From assembly GCA_004010275.1 (NCBI GenBank), contig RBWT01000009.1, forward strand, positions 23,615 to 87,614: a DNA stretch of 64,000 nt. The letters are read 5' to 3'. Of the stretch, positions 8,990 to 19,324 are shown piece after piece. This DNA comes from Streptomyces huasconensis (GTDB taxonomy: Bacteria; Actinomycetota; Actinomycetes; Streptomycetales; Streptomycetaceae). A program made the translations under genes and the position numbers. The notes under the pieces were generated by a model. That model was not told the origin of the DNA, did no database searches, and saw only the letters and a program-made list of their open reading frames with translations. Each line of letters begins with the position of its first letter. Within the stretch, counting starts at the first letter, position 1.

Positions 8990-10231
8990 CTACGCCGACG
9001 AGTCACCGCCCGGCCGCGTCACCGCCACGGCCACCGCCTCCGGGCGCCCGCGTCGGCTCAGGCCGAGCGCCACGCCCCCCGATGGCCGTCGCCGCCGCCA
9101 CGAGCAGCGCGCTCCCCCCACAGCGGGGAGCGGTAGCCGAGCCCCGCGGAGATCGCGGAGGCCCGCCGCACCAGGGGCCGAGCGCGCCGCCCACGTTGAA
9201 CGCGGCCGTGGCGAAGCCGCCGGCCAGGGTGGGCGCGTCCGTCGCCGCGTAGAGAGCCTGCGCGATCAAGGTGGAGCCGACGGCGAACGACAACGCCCCC
9301 TGGACGAGCACCAGGACGAGGACCGCCACGGGGGACCCGGCGGTCACCGCGCACAGGACCCAGCCGGTGAGCAGCGCGAGCGACCCGCACACCAGCAGCG
9401 GCATGGGCCGCGCGTCGGCGACCCGGCCGCCCAGGCCGACGCCGACGAACGAACCGATGCCGAAGAGCGCGAGCACCACCGGCACCCAGCCCGAGCCGAG
9501 CCCGGTGACCTCCGTGACCAGCGGCGCCAGGTAGGTGAACGTACAGAACGTCGCGCCGTTCACCAGCGCGCCCAGCAGCAGGGTGAGCAGCAGCCGGGGA
9601 CCGCGCAGCGCGCGCAGCTCGCCGAGGGCGCTCGGCCCGGCGACGTCCGGCGCCCCGGCTGCCCCAGCGGCCCCAGCAGTCCCGGCGGCCCGCCCGGCAC
9701 GGCCCGCGCGATCGCGAGGACGGCGGGCACGGAGAGCAGGGCCACGGCCCAGAACGCCGAACGCCACCCCCACACCTCGCCGAGCACCGCTCCCGCGGGC
9801 ACTCCCGCGACACAGGCGACCGTCACACCGCCGAGCAGCACCGAGGTGGCGCGCCCCTTGGCATTCGGCTCGACCATGCCCGCGGCGGTCACCAGCGCGA
9901 CCGCGAGGAAACCGGCGTTGGCGAGGGCGCCGGCCACGCGCGTCGCGAGCAGCACCGCGAAGCTCGTGGTGAGCGCGCCGACGACATGGACCAGCAGGAA
10001 GGTCACCAGGAAGGCCGACAGCGCGCGCCGCCGCGAGAAGCGGCGGCTCAGCAGGGCCATCAGTGGCGCGCCGACGACCATGCCCACGGCGAAGGCGGAG
10101 GTGAGGTGGCCCGCGGACGGGATGGAGACACCCAGGTCCCGGGCGATGTCCGGCACCAGGCCGGAGAGCATGAACTCGGAGGTGCCTTGCGCGAAGACGG
10201 CGAGTCCGAGCAGGTAGAGGGCAAAGGGCAC
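8990..10231 (-). CDS. MFS drug exporter, Cml/Cmx-like, frame-broken
   Basis: Twelve-helix major facilitator of about 410 aa. The start PFALYLLGLAVFAQGTSEFM, then PDIARDLGVSIPSAGHLTSA, matches the chloramphenicol-exporter group (Cml/CmrA/Cmx). The GTG start at 10231 has GGAG seven bases upstream. Frame breaks fall near 9700 (a Gly/Pro-rich loop coded by CCCGGCGGCCC) and near 9170, and another near 9085 is needed to reach the TAG at 8990-8992. Drug specificity is not provable from sequence; export of a phenicol or another small molecule is the family expectation. Confidence 0.8.
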
Positions 10232-10535
10232 AGCGAAACTCCGCAACCACGGTGTGGATCGAACGAGACGATCAGGACACGGGAGCGGTGATCCGGTGGC
10301 TGTGCGAGCGCGCGGAAGGCGGCGCATGACGGCCGCGCCAAGGCGGCACGTGACGGTCGCGCGAAGGCGACGGGGGAGTCAGCGCGACGGCGACGGAAGC
10401 GTCAGTGCCACGGCGACGAGGGCGTCAGTGCGACGGCGCGGGAAGCCACCGGACGACCGGTGGCGGGAGTCTGTCGGACTCGGGGCTGGACATGGTGCGC
10501 ACGGTAGTCAGCCGGTGCGCACCCCGTCCACCGGT
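10232..10535. repeat. Intergenic region with imperfect 23-24 bp tandem repeats
   Basis: No gene is evident. Three imperfect units beginning GTCAGCGCGACGGCGACGG, GTCAGTGCCACGGCGACGA and GTCAGTGCGACGGCG start near 10378, 10401 and 10425, and related GGCGCATGACGG / GGCACGTGACGG words precede them. The region lies between two genes on the minus strand, so it may be simply an expanded spacer. Confidence 0.5.
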
Positions 10536-11940
10536 TTACCGGGCGCTGTCGTCCCGGCTCCCGCTCGCGCTCTTCTCGTCGTACGTCGACGTCCCCGCGT
10601 CCAGCAGCGGTTCCTGGGTCTTGAGGTGCGGCGGGGCGAACGCGCGCAGCACGTGATAGCCGGTGATGACGACGATCGTGCCGAGGGCGATGCCGCTCAG
10701 CTCGAAGTTGTCGGTGAACTTCAGCGAGACGCCGCCGACGCCGATGATGATGCCCGCGGCGGCGGGGACCAGGTTCAGCGGGTTGCGCAGGTCCACCTTG
10801 GCGTTGATCCAGATCTGCGCGCCGAGCAGGCCGATCATCCCGTACAGGATGACGGTGATGCCGCCCAGCACACCGCCGGGGATCGCCGCGACGACCGCGC
10901 CGAACTTGGGGCAGAGCCCGAACAGCAGCGCGAAGCACGCCGCCGCCCAGTACGCGGCCGTGGAGTAGACGCGGGTGGCCGCCATCACGCCGATGTTCTC
11001 GGAGTACGTGGTGTTGGGCGGGCCGCCGACCGCCGTGGAGAGCATGGAGGCGGCGCCGTCGGCGGAGATCGCCGTGCCGAGCTTGTCGTCGAGGTCGTCG
11101 CCGGTCATCTCGCCGACGGCCTTGACGTGGCCCGCGTTCTCGGCGACCAGCGCGATGACGACGGGCAGCGCCACGAGGATCGCCGACCACTCGAAGCTCG
11201 GGGCGTGGAAGGAGGGCAGCCCGATCCAGTCGGCCTTGCCGACGGCGGAGAGGTCGAGGCGCCAGTGGTCGACGACCTTGCCGGAGCCGTCCGCCGAGTG
11301 GATCTTGCCGAAGACCTGGTCGAAGACCCAGGAGATGCCGTAGCCGAAGATGAGGCCGAGGAAGATCGCGATGCGTGACCAGAAGCCGCGCAGGCACACC
11401 ACGGCCAGCCCGGTGAACAGCATCACGAGCAGCGCCGTCCACTGGTCCTGCGGCCAGTACGTCGACGCGGTGACCGGCGCCAGATTGAAGCCGATGAGCA
11501 TGACGACCGCGCCGGTCACGATCGGCGGCATCGCGGCGTGGATGACCCGCGCCCCGAACTTCTGCACCGCGAGCCCCACCAGGAACAGCGCGGCGCCGAC
11601 CACGAAGACCGCGCCGGTGACCGTCGCACTGGAGCCGCCCTGCGCGCGGATGACCGCGGCCACGCCCACGAAGGAGAGCGAGCAGCCCAGGTAGCTCGGC
11701 ACCCGGCCGCGCGTGGCGAGCAGGAAGATGACGGTCGCGACACCCGACATCATGATGGCGAGATTCGGGTCAAGACCCATCAAAACGGGCGCGACGAAAG
11801 ACGCGCCGAACATTGCCACGACGTGCTGCGCGCCGAGCGAACGTCCGCGGCCACGAGAGGCGCTCGTCGGGGCGGACGACCGCGCCGGGGGCGGGGGTGC
11901 GGCCGTCGCCGTGGAGTTTCCAGCGCACGCCGAGGTCCAT
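10536..11940 (-). CDS. NCS2 uracil/xanthine permease, frame-broken
   Basis: Nucleobase:cation symporter-2 family membrane protein of about 467 aa for uptake of uracil or a related base. It has about 14 hydrophobic segments and the NCS2 signature around ALVAENAGHVKAVGEMTG, with GGPPNTTYSENIGVMAATRV downstream. The ATG at 11940 gives MDLGVRWKLHGDGRTPAPG and SWPRTFA, then the frame breaks near 11848 (one base lost in TTCGCTCGGCG) and resumes as GAQHVVAMFGASFVAP. A tail of about 40 polar residues follows the last helix. The gene stands alone with no pyrimidine gene beside it; I see no PyrR-type leader. Confidence 0.88.
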
Positions 11941-12046
11941 GGTGAGTGTCGCTTTCTGTGCGCCGGGCCGGGCCGGTTTCTGACTGCGCGTGGCCCGAAT
12001 TGATCGACGCCATGTTAATGCGACATCAGTACGGCTTCGGCCCGCG

Positions 12047-13263
12047 TCAGCGCGACGTCTCCTCGGTCGGCCGCGGGCTCTGCGGCCGCGCCGCCTTGCG
12101 GCCGTCCGTCCGCAGCACCCCCGCGAAGACCGCGAGGCCGAACGCGAGCAGCGTCACCAGGCCGAGGAGGTCACCAGGCTCGTCGCGTCCGCCAGCGTCC
12201 CGATCGCCGACGGCGCGATCAGGCCGGAGGTGTACGTGATGGTGGCGACGCCCGCGATGGCCTGGCTGGGGTTCGGGCCGCTGCGCCCCGCCGCGGCGAA
12301 CGCCAGCGGCACCACGACCGCGATGCCGAGACCGAGCAGCGCGAAGCCGCCCATGGCCATGACGGGGTGGGAGGCGAGCACCACCAGCAGCCCGCCGAGC
12401 GCCGCGAGCACCCCGCCGACCCGCACCGTGCGCACCGCGCCGAACCGGTTCACCACCGCGTCGCCCGCGAGCCGCGCCACGGCCATGGTGAGCGTGAAGC
12501 CGGTGGTGGACGCGGCGGCGACACCGGCCGAGGAGTCCAGGACGTCCCGCAGATAGACCGCCGACCAGTCGAGGCTCGCGCCCTCTGCGAAGACCGCGCA
12601 GAAGCCGACGGCACCGATGAGCAGCGCCGACTTGGGCGGCAGCGAGAACCGCGGCGGCACCTCCTCCTCCGGCGTGGCCTGGAGGTCCAGCACGCTTGGC
12701 AGGCGGCGAGGCCGAGCGCGGTGAGCGCCGCGGCGGCCAGCGGCGTGGTGCAGCCGGGCGTCCGAGCCCAGGTGGGCGGCGACGGTGCCGGCGGCGGAGC
12801 CGGATCAGGGCGCCGACGATCCACATGCCGTGCAGGCCCGACATGATCGACTTCTTCATGCGGGTCTCGGTCTCGACGCCGAGCGCGTCATGCGCGACGT
12901 CCGACATGCCGGACGTCGCGCCGTACACGAAGAGCGCCGCGCAGAGCGTGAGCAGTTCGGCGCGAGCGAGGGCAGGATCAGGGAGAGCGTCCACAGCGCG
13001 AGAAGTCCGCGCAGCGCGTTGCGGGCGCCGAAGCGGTGGCTGATCCGGCTCGCGAGCGGCATCGCGACGGAGGCGCCGATCGCGGGGAAGGCGAGCGCGA
13101 GGCCGAGCATGCCCGCGCTGACCGAGGCGTGCTCCTGAATCCAGGGCACGCGGGTCGCGAAGGAGCCGGTGACGGCGCCGTGGACACAGAAGACGGCGGC
13201 CACGGCGATCCGCGCGCGCCGCAGCCGGCTCTTGTCGTAGACCGCTTCACTGGCTTCACTCAT
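12047..13263 (-). CDS. YbjJ-like MFS transporter, frame-broken
   Basis: Major facilitator of about 405 aa. The segments FCVHGAVTGSFATRVPWIQEH, GMSDVAHDALGVE, FCAVFAEGASLDWSAVYLRD and GFTLTMAVARLAGD closely resemble the E. coli YbjJ group (recalled), whose substrate is not established. At least four frame breaks are needed, near 12965, 12800, 12700 and 12175; all pieces lie in the right order. ATG 13263 is the start. It is divergent from a ROK regulator and shares a 135-bp spacer containing a palindrome, so it is probably the regulator's target. Because ROK proteins usually sense sugars, a sugar or sugar-derived substrate is a guess. Confidence 0.8.
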
Positions 13264-13348
13264 TCCGCTCCGCCCCTCCCGAGGTGGCTCTCGTCAGCGC
13301 GGGTGTGCCCCGGCACGACGCGGGTGTGCCCCGATACGGCGCGTAAAC

Positions 13349-13369
13349 TATCAGGAACCCTGCCTGATA
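13349..13369. promoter_or_regulatory. Palindromic operator, likely ROK regulator binding site
   Basis: TATCAGG at 13349-13355 and its exact complement CCTGATA at 13363-13369 flank seven bases. It lies 32 bp before the ROK start and 86 bp before the divergent MFS start. Paired seven-base arms are the usual ROK operator design, and this arm pair recurs upstream of ROK-MFS pairs in streptomycetes (recalled). Binding is inferred. Confidence 0.7.
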
Positions 13370-13400
13370 AATAGAAGGCCGTTGTGGAAGGATTCCCGGC

Positions 13401-14558
13401 ATGCCTGCCTCACCCAGTACCGCCCGGGCCATCAACGACCGGCTCGCGCTGGGCCTCCTGCAGAGCGAAGGACCCCTGACCGCGAACCAGCTGAAGCAGC
13501 TCACCGGCCTGTCCCGGCCCTCCGTGGCCGACCTCGTCGAACGCCTCCAGGGGTCCGGGCTCGTCGCCGTCGTCGGTGAGGCGGGTGCCCGGCGGCGCGG
13601 ACCGAACGCCCGGCTCTACGGCATCGTCGCCGACCGGGCCCACCTCGCCGCGCTCGACGTACGCACCGACAGCGTCTCCGTCGTCGTGACCGACCTGCTC
13701 GGCGCGGTGCTCGCCGAGGCGTCCGCGCCCATCGGCGGCGACACCGCGACCGCGGTGGAGAGCGCCCTCGCCCTGGTCGAGGGCGCCGCGCGCGAGGGCG
13801 GCGCCCAGCGGCTGCACACCGTCGGCATCGGCGCGCCGGGCCTCATCGACCCGGCCACCGGCGACCTGCACGACACCACCTCGCTGCCCGCCTGGCACCG
13901 CGCTCTCGTCGCGCCCTCCAGGAGCGGCTCGGCGCGCGCGTCCTGGTGGAGAACGAGACCAACCTCGCCGCCCGCGCCGAACAGCGGGACGGCGCCGCGC
14001 GCGACCGGGAGACGTTCGTGCTGCTCTGGCTCGGCGAGGGGGTGGGAGCGGCTGTCGTACTCGACGGCGTGCTGCGCAGGGGCGCTTCCGGCGGCACCGG
14101 GGAGATCGGTTTCCTGCCGGTGCCGGGCACGGGCTCCCTGCCGTCCGCCACCGGCTGCGAGGGCGGCTTCCACTCGCTGGCCTGCGCCGCGGCCCTCCAC
14201 GTGCTCGGCGCCGTGCTCGGCCTCGGGGCGCCGGGCAGGTCCGCGGCCGACCTGGTGCGGCACGCGGTCCAGGCGCGTGAGGACGCCTTCCTGGACGCCG
14301 TCGCCGACCGCGTGGCCATCGGCGCCGCCGCGATGGCCGCGATCCTCGACCCCGGGTGCGTCGTGCTCGGCGGCGAGGTGGGCCGCGCGGGCGCCACCGC
14401 GCTCGCCGCGCGTCGAGCAGCGCGTCACCGCCATGTCACCGCTGCGCACGGAGGTTCGCGCGAGCGCGCTCGGCGGCTCGGCGGTGTCACGCGGCGCGCT
14501 CCTCGCCCGCCATGGACGCGGCCCAGGACGAACTGTTCGCCGCCGCCCCGGCTGCTGA
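13401..14558 (+). CDS. ROK-family transcriptional regulator, frame-broken
   Basis: Repressor-ORF-kinase protein of about 385 aa. The N-terminal winged helix is RAINDRLALGLLQSEGPLTA to RPSVADLVERLQ, and the ROK domain follows with ALDVRTDSVSVVVTDLLG (ATP-site-like), VGIGAPGLIDPATG and NLAARAEQRDGAA. The zinc-site Cys/His motif of ROK proteins (CGQxGC type) appears altered as ATGCEGGFHSLA. Breaks occur near 13920 (one base lost in CTCCAGGAG) and near 14408. The very C-terminus is uncertain: TGA 14556-14558 ends one frame, while another keeps a helix DAAQDELFAA open. The ATG at 13401 follows GGAAGG. Confidence 0.82.
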   Translation: MPASPSTARAINDRLALGLLQSEGPLTANQLKQLTGLSRPSVADLVERLQGSGLVAVVGEAGARRRGPNARLYGIVADRAHLAALDVRTDSVSVVVTDLLGAVLAEASAPIGGDTATAVESALALVEGAAREGGAQRLHTVGIGAPGLIDPATGDLHDTTSLPAWHRALVAPSRSGSARASWWRTRPTSPPAPNSGTAPRATGRRSCCSGSARGWERLSYSTACCAGALPAAPGRSVSCRCRARAPCRPPPAARAASTRWPAPRPSTCSAPCSASGRRAGPRPTWCGTRSRRVRTPSWTPSPTAWPSAPPRWPRSSTPGASCSAARWAARAPPRSPRVEQRVTAMSPLRTEVRASALGGSAVSRGALLARHGRGPGRTVRRRPGC

Positions 14559-14606
14559 AGCAGCGGGACGGCGGGCCGATGGTCAGGAGGAAGCGGTCGG
14601 CAGGCG

Positions 14607-16969
14607 TCAGCAGGCGCCGAGGCCTGCCACACCCCCCCACTGGCCGCCGGCGCCGGGCTCCTCACCCTTCGTCCACCACTTGGCTTTCCAGGTGCGGGAC
14701 TTGTGGGAGACGGTCGCCCCGGAGCCGTACTCGGCCGAGGAGTTCCACGCGGGCGCCGTGCACGTGCCGGGCGGCGTGGGCGGGTCGGTCGGCCCCGGCG
14801 GATCCGTCGGCCCGGTGCCCGTGCCCGGCTCGACGACCGTGGTGCCGCGCGCCAGGTCACCGGCGAGCGCGTACGTGGTGCCGATGATGTTCACCGTCCA
14901 GTTCCACGGGGTGGACACCGGCAGGTAGTAGTTGAAGGAGAGGTCCACGGACGCGCCGGGCGCCAGCGACTGCCAGGCCGGGAGCTTCAGCGAGACCCGG
15001 TGGAAGTCGCCCTTCAGGCCGCCGACATTGCTGCCCGTGTGGTCGCTGCTGATCACCTTCGTACCGAAGCCGGACTGGTCGGAGGCGTTGCCCGGCGCCG
15101 AGGTGGAGTAGTCGAACTGGAACTCGGTGCCGCCCGGCAGCGCCGTCTTCGTGTTGTTGGTGATCTTCACCTTGGGCGTGATCGGGTAGTTGGAGTCGCC
15201 GAGCTTGAAGTCGCCGAACTCCACACCGATGTCCACGGCCTTGGTGGGCATCTCCTTGTTCGCGACCTTCGCGCCGTAGGGCTTGGCGGTCTTGAACTTG
15301 TCGTGCATCAAAGAGGTGAGCGTGTCGCCCATCTCGTACTGGCCCTTGGCGGCGTTCCAGTCGTAGTCGCCCGCCATCTCCCAGACCATCGTGCCGCCGA
15401 TGCCCCGGTCGACCACGTAGTCGGCCTTCTTCGCCACCGACTCCTCGTCCTCCGTCGACAGGAAGACCTTCTTGTCCGCGTTCCACAGCCAGGGCGCGAC
15501 CAGCGTGGAGCTGTACTTGCGGGCGTAGGTGCCGGTCAGCTTGGTGTCGGCGGGGAAGCCGTACTTGGTGACGTAGTCGCCGACGATGCCCTTCTCCAGG
15601 TTCTTGGCGTGCCACATCGGGTTGGAGCCCGCCGGGGACTCCTTGCCGTTGTCGTCCTTGTCGTGCCAGAGGTTGTCGATGCCGACCGCGCCGTCACCGC
15701 ACTTGGTCAGCCCGGACCCCGCCGGACAGCTGCTCGCCGCCGCCTTGCCCCACAGTCCGTCGGTGCCGCCCTGCACGTTCTTGTGGCCGCGCGTGTAGTA
15801 CGGCAGGCCGATGTTGATGCGCCCGGCGGGCATCGAGCCGCGGAAGTAGTGGTAGGCCCAGTCGGTGTTCAGATAGCCGATGCCGCCGTACTGCTGGCTG
15901 CCGTAGACACCCGCGGCCGCCAGCTCGGCGTCCTTGCCGTCGTCGAAGAGGGAGGCGTTCGGACCGACGTACTCGTTCCAGGCGCCGTGCAGGTCGTACG
16001 ACATGATGTTGACGTAGTCCAGGTACTTCTGGACCTGGAAGGTCTCCATGCCGCGCAGCAGATAACCGGACGAGGGGGCCGCCACGGTCAGCATGTAGTG
16101 CTTGCCGTCGGCCGCGCCCGCCCTGTCGAGCTTCTCGCGCAAAGCCTTCATCAGCGCCGCGTAGCCCTTGACCAGGCCGCCGCGCCGGGCGTTGGAGATC
16201 GGGAAGTCGGCCGGGTGACCCGCGTCCTTCATCGACGTCGGGTACTCGTAGTCGATGTCGACGCCGTTGAAGCCGTACTTCTTGATGAAGGCGACCGCGG
16301 AGTCGGCGAAGGTGTTGATGCCCGCCTGGTTCACCGAGCCGTCGGCGTTGGTGGCCATCGAGTAGAAGCCGCCGGAGCCGACGCGCTTGCCGTCGTCACC
16401 GAAGTAGCCGCCCGTCTCGGCCCAACCGCCCACCGAGATCAGCGTCTTGACGTCCGGGTGCTGCTTCTTGAACTTGTTCAGCAGGTTGAAGTGGCCCTTG
16501 TAGGGCAGCGCGGGGTCCATCTCGGCGCCCGCGACGCCCGGCCACGTCATGCCGGTGGCGGGGTTCTTCTCGCCGTCGGAGCCGACGGAGACCTTGTTGT
16601 CCTTGTCGACGTGCGCGAAGGCGTAGTTGATGTGGGTGACCTTGTCCCAGGGGATGTCCGGGGCGAGGTAGGCGGGCTCGCCGTTCTTGCCGGTGCGCCA
16701 GCCCGTGAAGTAGCCGATGACGCGCCGCTGGTGGTCGGCGCCCATCTTCTCGCGGCCCGCGCTGTCATAGGCGGAGCAGTAGGGGACGTCGACGCCAGGT
16801 GTCTTGTAGAGGCCGTCGGGGCGACAGGCCGCGTGGTCGGCGGACGCGTCGCGGGCGGACGCCTCGTCGCGGCGTACGAGACGCCGCCGGAGACGAGGCC
16901 GAGCAGCATTCCGGCGACGGCGGCGCCGGACGCGAGCAAGGTGGATCTTGCGCGGTCGAGGGACGGCAA
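14607..16969 (-). CDS. Secreted GH18 chitinase with C-terminal chitin-binding module
   Basis: Exported endo-type chitinase of about 787 aa. TTG 16969, with GGAGG five bases upstream, starts a signal peptide ([25 protein letters not shown]). One base is lost near 16870, after which the mature protein resumes as [17 protein letters not shown]. The GH18 barrel begins [12 protein letters not shown]; catalysis sits in [11 protein letters not shown], which fits DxxDxDxE with Glu as acid. A beta-sandwich domain follows ([20 protein letters not shown] to [14 protein letters not shown]), then a Pro/Thr/Gly linker and a CBM5/12 module ([20 protein letters not shown] to the final Cys). A DasR-like element overlaps its promoter, so induction by chitin sugars is expected. 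Confidence 0.93.
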
Positions 16970-17091
16970 GGGGGCCTCCAGAGCGGAGTGGAGCGCGGAC
17001 GGGGCGGGACGGCACAGCCGGTGCGAAGGTGGGGCGTTCCGGGGCCCGGTGTGCGCACACCGTCGGCTCCGGTTCCTCGGAGGTGACGCAG

Positions 17092-17135
17092 ACGTTAAGA
17101 GGACTAGACCAGTCGGTCAATAGGTACGGACCAAG
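17092..17135 (-). promoter_or_regulatory. Chitinase promoter with DasR-like direct-repeat element
   Basis: Read on the minus strand there is TTGGTCCGTACC (17124-17135) and ACTGGTCTAGTCC (17101-17113). A -35 TTGACC (17115-17120) and a -10 TAACGT (17092-17097) are 17 bp apart, so the TGGTCTAGTCC box sits between them. Streptomyces chi promoters are known to carry such direct repeats and DasR sites (consensus near ACTGGTCTAGACCA). The same arrangement precedes the second chitinase at 37307-37350. Operator identity is inferred from the motif. Confidence 0.75.
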
Positions 17136-17283
17136 TTGTTGAACGGAAGATCGCCTGCCGTCACCTGTTGTGAGCCGCCCCACCGCTGCTGTGCGTCACC
17201 CGCCGTTGCTGTGAGCCAGCCCACAGTCGGCCGCCCGCCTGGCCGTCGATCAGACGTGGCAGACTGACCACGTACCAGAAGCA

Positions 17284-17410
17284 GCGCACTCCGGGGTCGG
17301 TGTAATTCCGAACCGGCGGTTACAGTCCGCGACCCGGCCGCCTCCAGCGGCCGGTTGACCAGGTGAAATTCCTGGACCGACGGTGAAAGTCCGGATGGGA
17401 GGCAGTGCGC
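17284..17410 (+). ncRNA. FMN riboswitch (RFN element)
   Basis: The closing stem is GCGCACT (17284-17290) with AGTGCGC (17404-17410). Inside are the conserved FMN-aptamer blocks GGGGTCGGTGTAATTCC, ACCGGCGGTTACAGTCC, a variable GC stem, then GGTGAAATTCCTGGACCG and GACGGTGAAAGTCCGGATGG. It lies 190 bp before ribD and will shut down the riboflavin operon when FMN is abundant. The expression platform in the 190-nt tail is unclear; no classic terminator is obvious, so transcription termination by Rho or translational control is possible. Confidence 0.95.
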
Positions 17411-17600
17411 GGCGGGCGGGCATCCTTGCACGCGTCGTAGTGGCTTGTTCCTGGCTCAGGCCAGGAGTGGTTCCTGGGATCTCCCGGGGACAGGTGGCCT
17501 TCGGCGTCGGCGTCGCTCCCGATGTCGTCGTCCGTCGTCCGTCCATGGCGTTCGCCATCGACAGCCCCGGAGTCCGTGCCCGAAGAGGCAGGAGGACCCG
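17411..17600 (+). other. rib operon leader downstream of the riboswitch
   Basis: This 190-nt spacer between aptamer and ribD has a possible hairpin CTCAGGCCAGGAGTGGTTCCTGGG near 17456 and CATGGCGTTCGCCATCG near 17544, and ends in GGCAGGAGG before the ribD GTG. No separate gene is seen. Confidence 0.4.
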
Positions 17601-18708
17601 GTGGCCAGGGCCGCAGCCGAAGCAGCCGCCATGCGGCGCGCCGTCATACTCGCCGCGCGCGGACTCGGCTCCACCAGCCCCAACCCCGTCGTCGGCTGCG
17701 TCATCCTCGACGCGTCCGGCGAGGTCGTCGGCGAGGGATGGCACCAGCGGGCCGGCGGTCCGCACGCCGAGGTGCACGCCCTGCGAGCGGCGGGCGACGC
17801 GGCCCGCGGCGGCACCGCCCTCGTCACTCTGGAGCCCTGCAACCACACCGGCCGCACCGGCCCGTGCACGCAGGCCCTCATCGGCGCCGGGATCGCCCGC
17901 GTGGTCTACGCCGTCGCCGACCCCAATCCGGACGCGACCGGGGGCGCGCAGACCCTGCGCACGGCCGGAATCGCCGTCGAGCAGGGACTCCTGGAGGCGG
18001 AGGCCGCCGAGGGGAACGCCGCCTGGCTGACCTCCGTGCGGCTCGGCCGCCCCCACGTCACCTGGAAGTACGCCGCCACGCTCGACGGCCGCATCGCCGC
18101 CGCCGACGGCACCAGCCGGTGGATCACCTCCGCCGAGTCCCGCGCCGACGTGCACCGGCTGCGCGCCGAGCGCGAGCCATCGTCGTCGGCTCCGGCACCC
18201 AGCGCGCCGACGACCCGCACCTCGCCGCGCGCGGCATCGAAGGCGCCGTCCAGCCCCTGCGGGTCGTCGTCGACACGAACGGCACCGCCGTCACGCCCGG
18301 CGCCCGCGTCCTGGACGACGCGGCGCGACCCTGATCGCCGTCGCCGACGACGCGACACCCGCGTACGAAGACAAGGGCGACGGCGATGGTGTGGAGACCG
18401 TCCGGCTGCCGCGTGCCGCGGAGGGTGGGTTGGACATTCCAACCCTGCACGCCGAGCTGCACGCGCGTGGCGTGCGTTCCGTCCTCCTCGAAGGCGGTCC
18501 CACGCTCGCCGGGGCCTTCGTCGCCGCCGGCGCCGTCGACCGCGTCATCGGCTACCTCGCCCCCGTCCTGCTGGGCGCGGGCCCCGCCGCCCTGGCCGGT
18601 GGCGGAATCACGACCATCACCGAAGCGTTGCGGCTCGACGTGAGCGAGACCGTCCGCCTCGGACCCGATCTGCGCGTCACCGCGACCCTCGTAACGAAGG
18701 AGCACTGA
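17601..18708 (+). CDS. ribD: Bifunctional diaminohydroxyphosphoribosylaminopyrimidine deaminase / 5-amino-6-(5-phosphoribosylamino)uracil reductase, frame-broken
   Basis: Second and third steps of riboflavin synthesis. The N-terminal deaminase shows the zinc motif HAEVHAL and LEPCNHTGRTGPC; the C-terminal reductase begins RPHVTWKYAATLDGRIAAADG with SRWITSAESRADVHRLRA. GTG 17601 is chosen because GGAGG precedes it and the upstream continuation is riboswitch leader. Bases are missing near 18175 (GAGCGCGAGCCATC) and 18327 (GCGGCGCGACC); the reductase then continues through SVLLEGGPTLAGAFVAAGAVD to the end, about 370 aa. Stop and ribE start are separated by one base. First gene of the riboswitch-controlled operon. 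Confidence 0.93.
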
Positions 18709-18709
18709 A

Positions 18710-19324
18710 GTGTTCACCGGAATCGTCGAAGAGCTGGGCGAGATCACCGCCGTCGAGAACTTCCCCGACGCGTCCCGGTTCCGCCTGCGCGGCCCCGTCG
18801 TCACCGAGGGCGCCAAGCACGGCGACTCCATCGCCGTCAACGGCGTGTGTCTGACGGTCGTGGAGCACGAGGGCGACGAGTTCACCGCCGACGTGATGGC
18901 CGAGACCCTCAAGCGCTCCAGCCTCGGCGCGCTCACGGTCGGCTCCCGCGTCAACCTGGAGCGCCCCACCTCGGTCGGCGCGCGGCTCGGCGGACACATC
19001 GTGCAGGGCCACGTCGACGGAACCGGCACGATCGTCGCCCGCGAGCCCTCCGAGAACTGGGAGATCGTCACCGTCTCCCTCCCCGCCGAACTCTCCCGCT
19101 ACGTCGTGGAGAAGGGCTCCATCACGGTCGACGGCGTCAGCCTCACCGTGGTCGACGCGGGCCCCGACTTCTTCACCATCAGCCTCATCCCCACCACCCT
19201 CGCGCTGACCACGCTCGGCATCAAGCAGCCCGGCGACCCGGTCAACCTTGAAGTCGACATCATCGCCAAGTACGTGGAGCGCCTCCTCGGCGACCGCGTC
19301 CAGCAGCAGGAGGCCACCAAGTGA
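18710..19324 (+). CDS. ribE: Riboflavin synthase alpha subunit
   Basis: Last step of riboflavin synthesis: dismutation of two 6,7-dimethyl-8-ribityllumazine molecules. 204 aa, starting [12 protein letters not shown], the family signature. Two tandem lumazine-binding halves are visible: [12 protein letters not shown] with [13 protein letters not shown], and [16 protein letters not shown] with [12 protein letters not shown]. The GTG start sits one base after the ribD stop. The stop TGA overlaps the GTG start of ribM (GTGA), a sign of translational coupling. Confidence 0.97.
   Translation: MFTGIVEELGEITAVENFPDASRFRLRGPVVTEGAKHGDSIAVNGVCLTVVEHEGDEFTADVMAETLKRSSLGALTVGSRVNLERPTSVGARLGGHIVQGHVDGTGTIVAREPSENWEIVTVSLPAELSRYVVEKGSITVDGVSLTVVDAGPDFFTISLIPTTLALTTLGIKQPGDPVNLEVDIIAKYVERLLGDRVQQQEATK

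Noticed and set aside
14703..17123. An 806-codon plus-strand frame opposite the chitinase
   Set aside because: Val/Gly/Arg-rich antisense sequence with no domain; the GH18 gene explains the DNA.
17411..17600. Riboswitch-controlled terminator after the FMN aptamer
   Set aside because: No hairpin followed by a T run was found; the control mechanism is left open.
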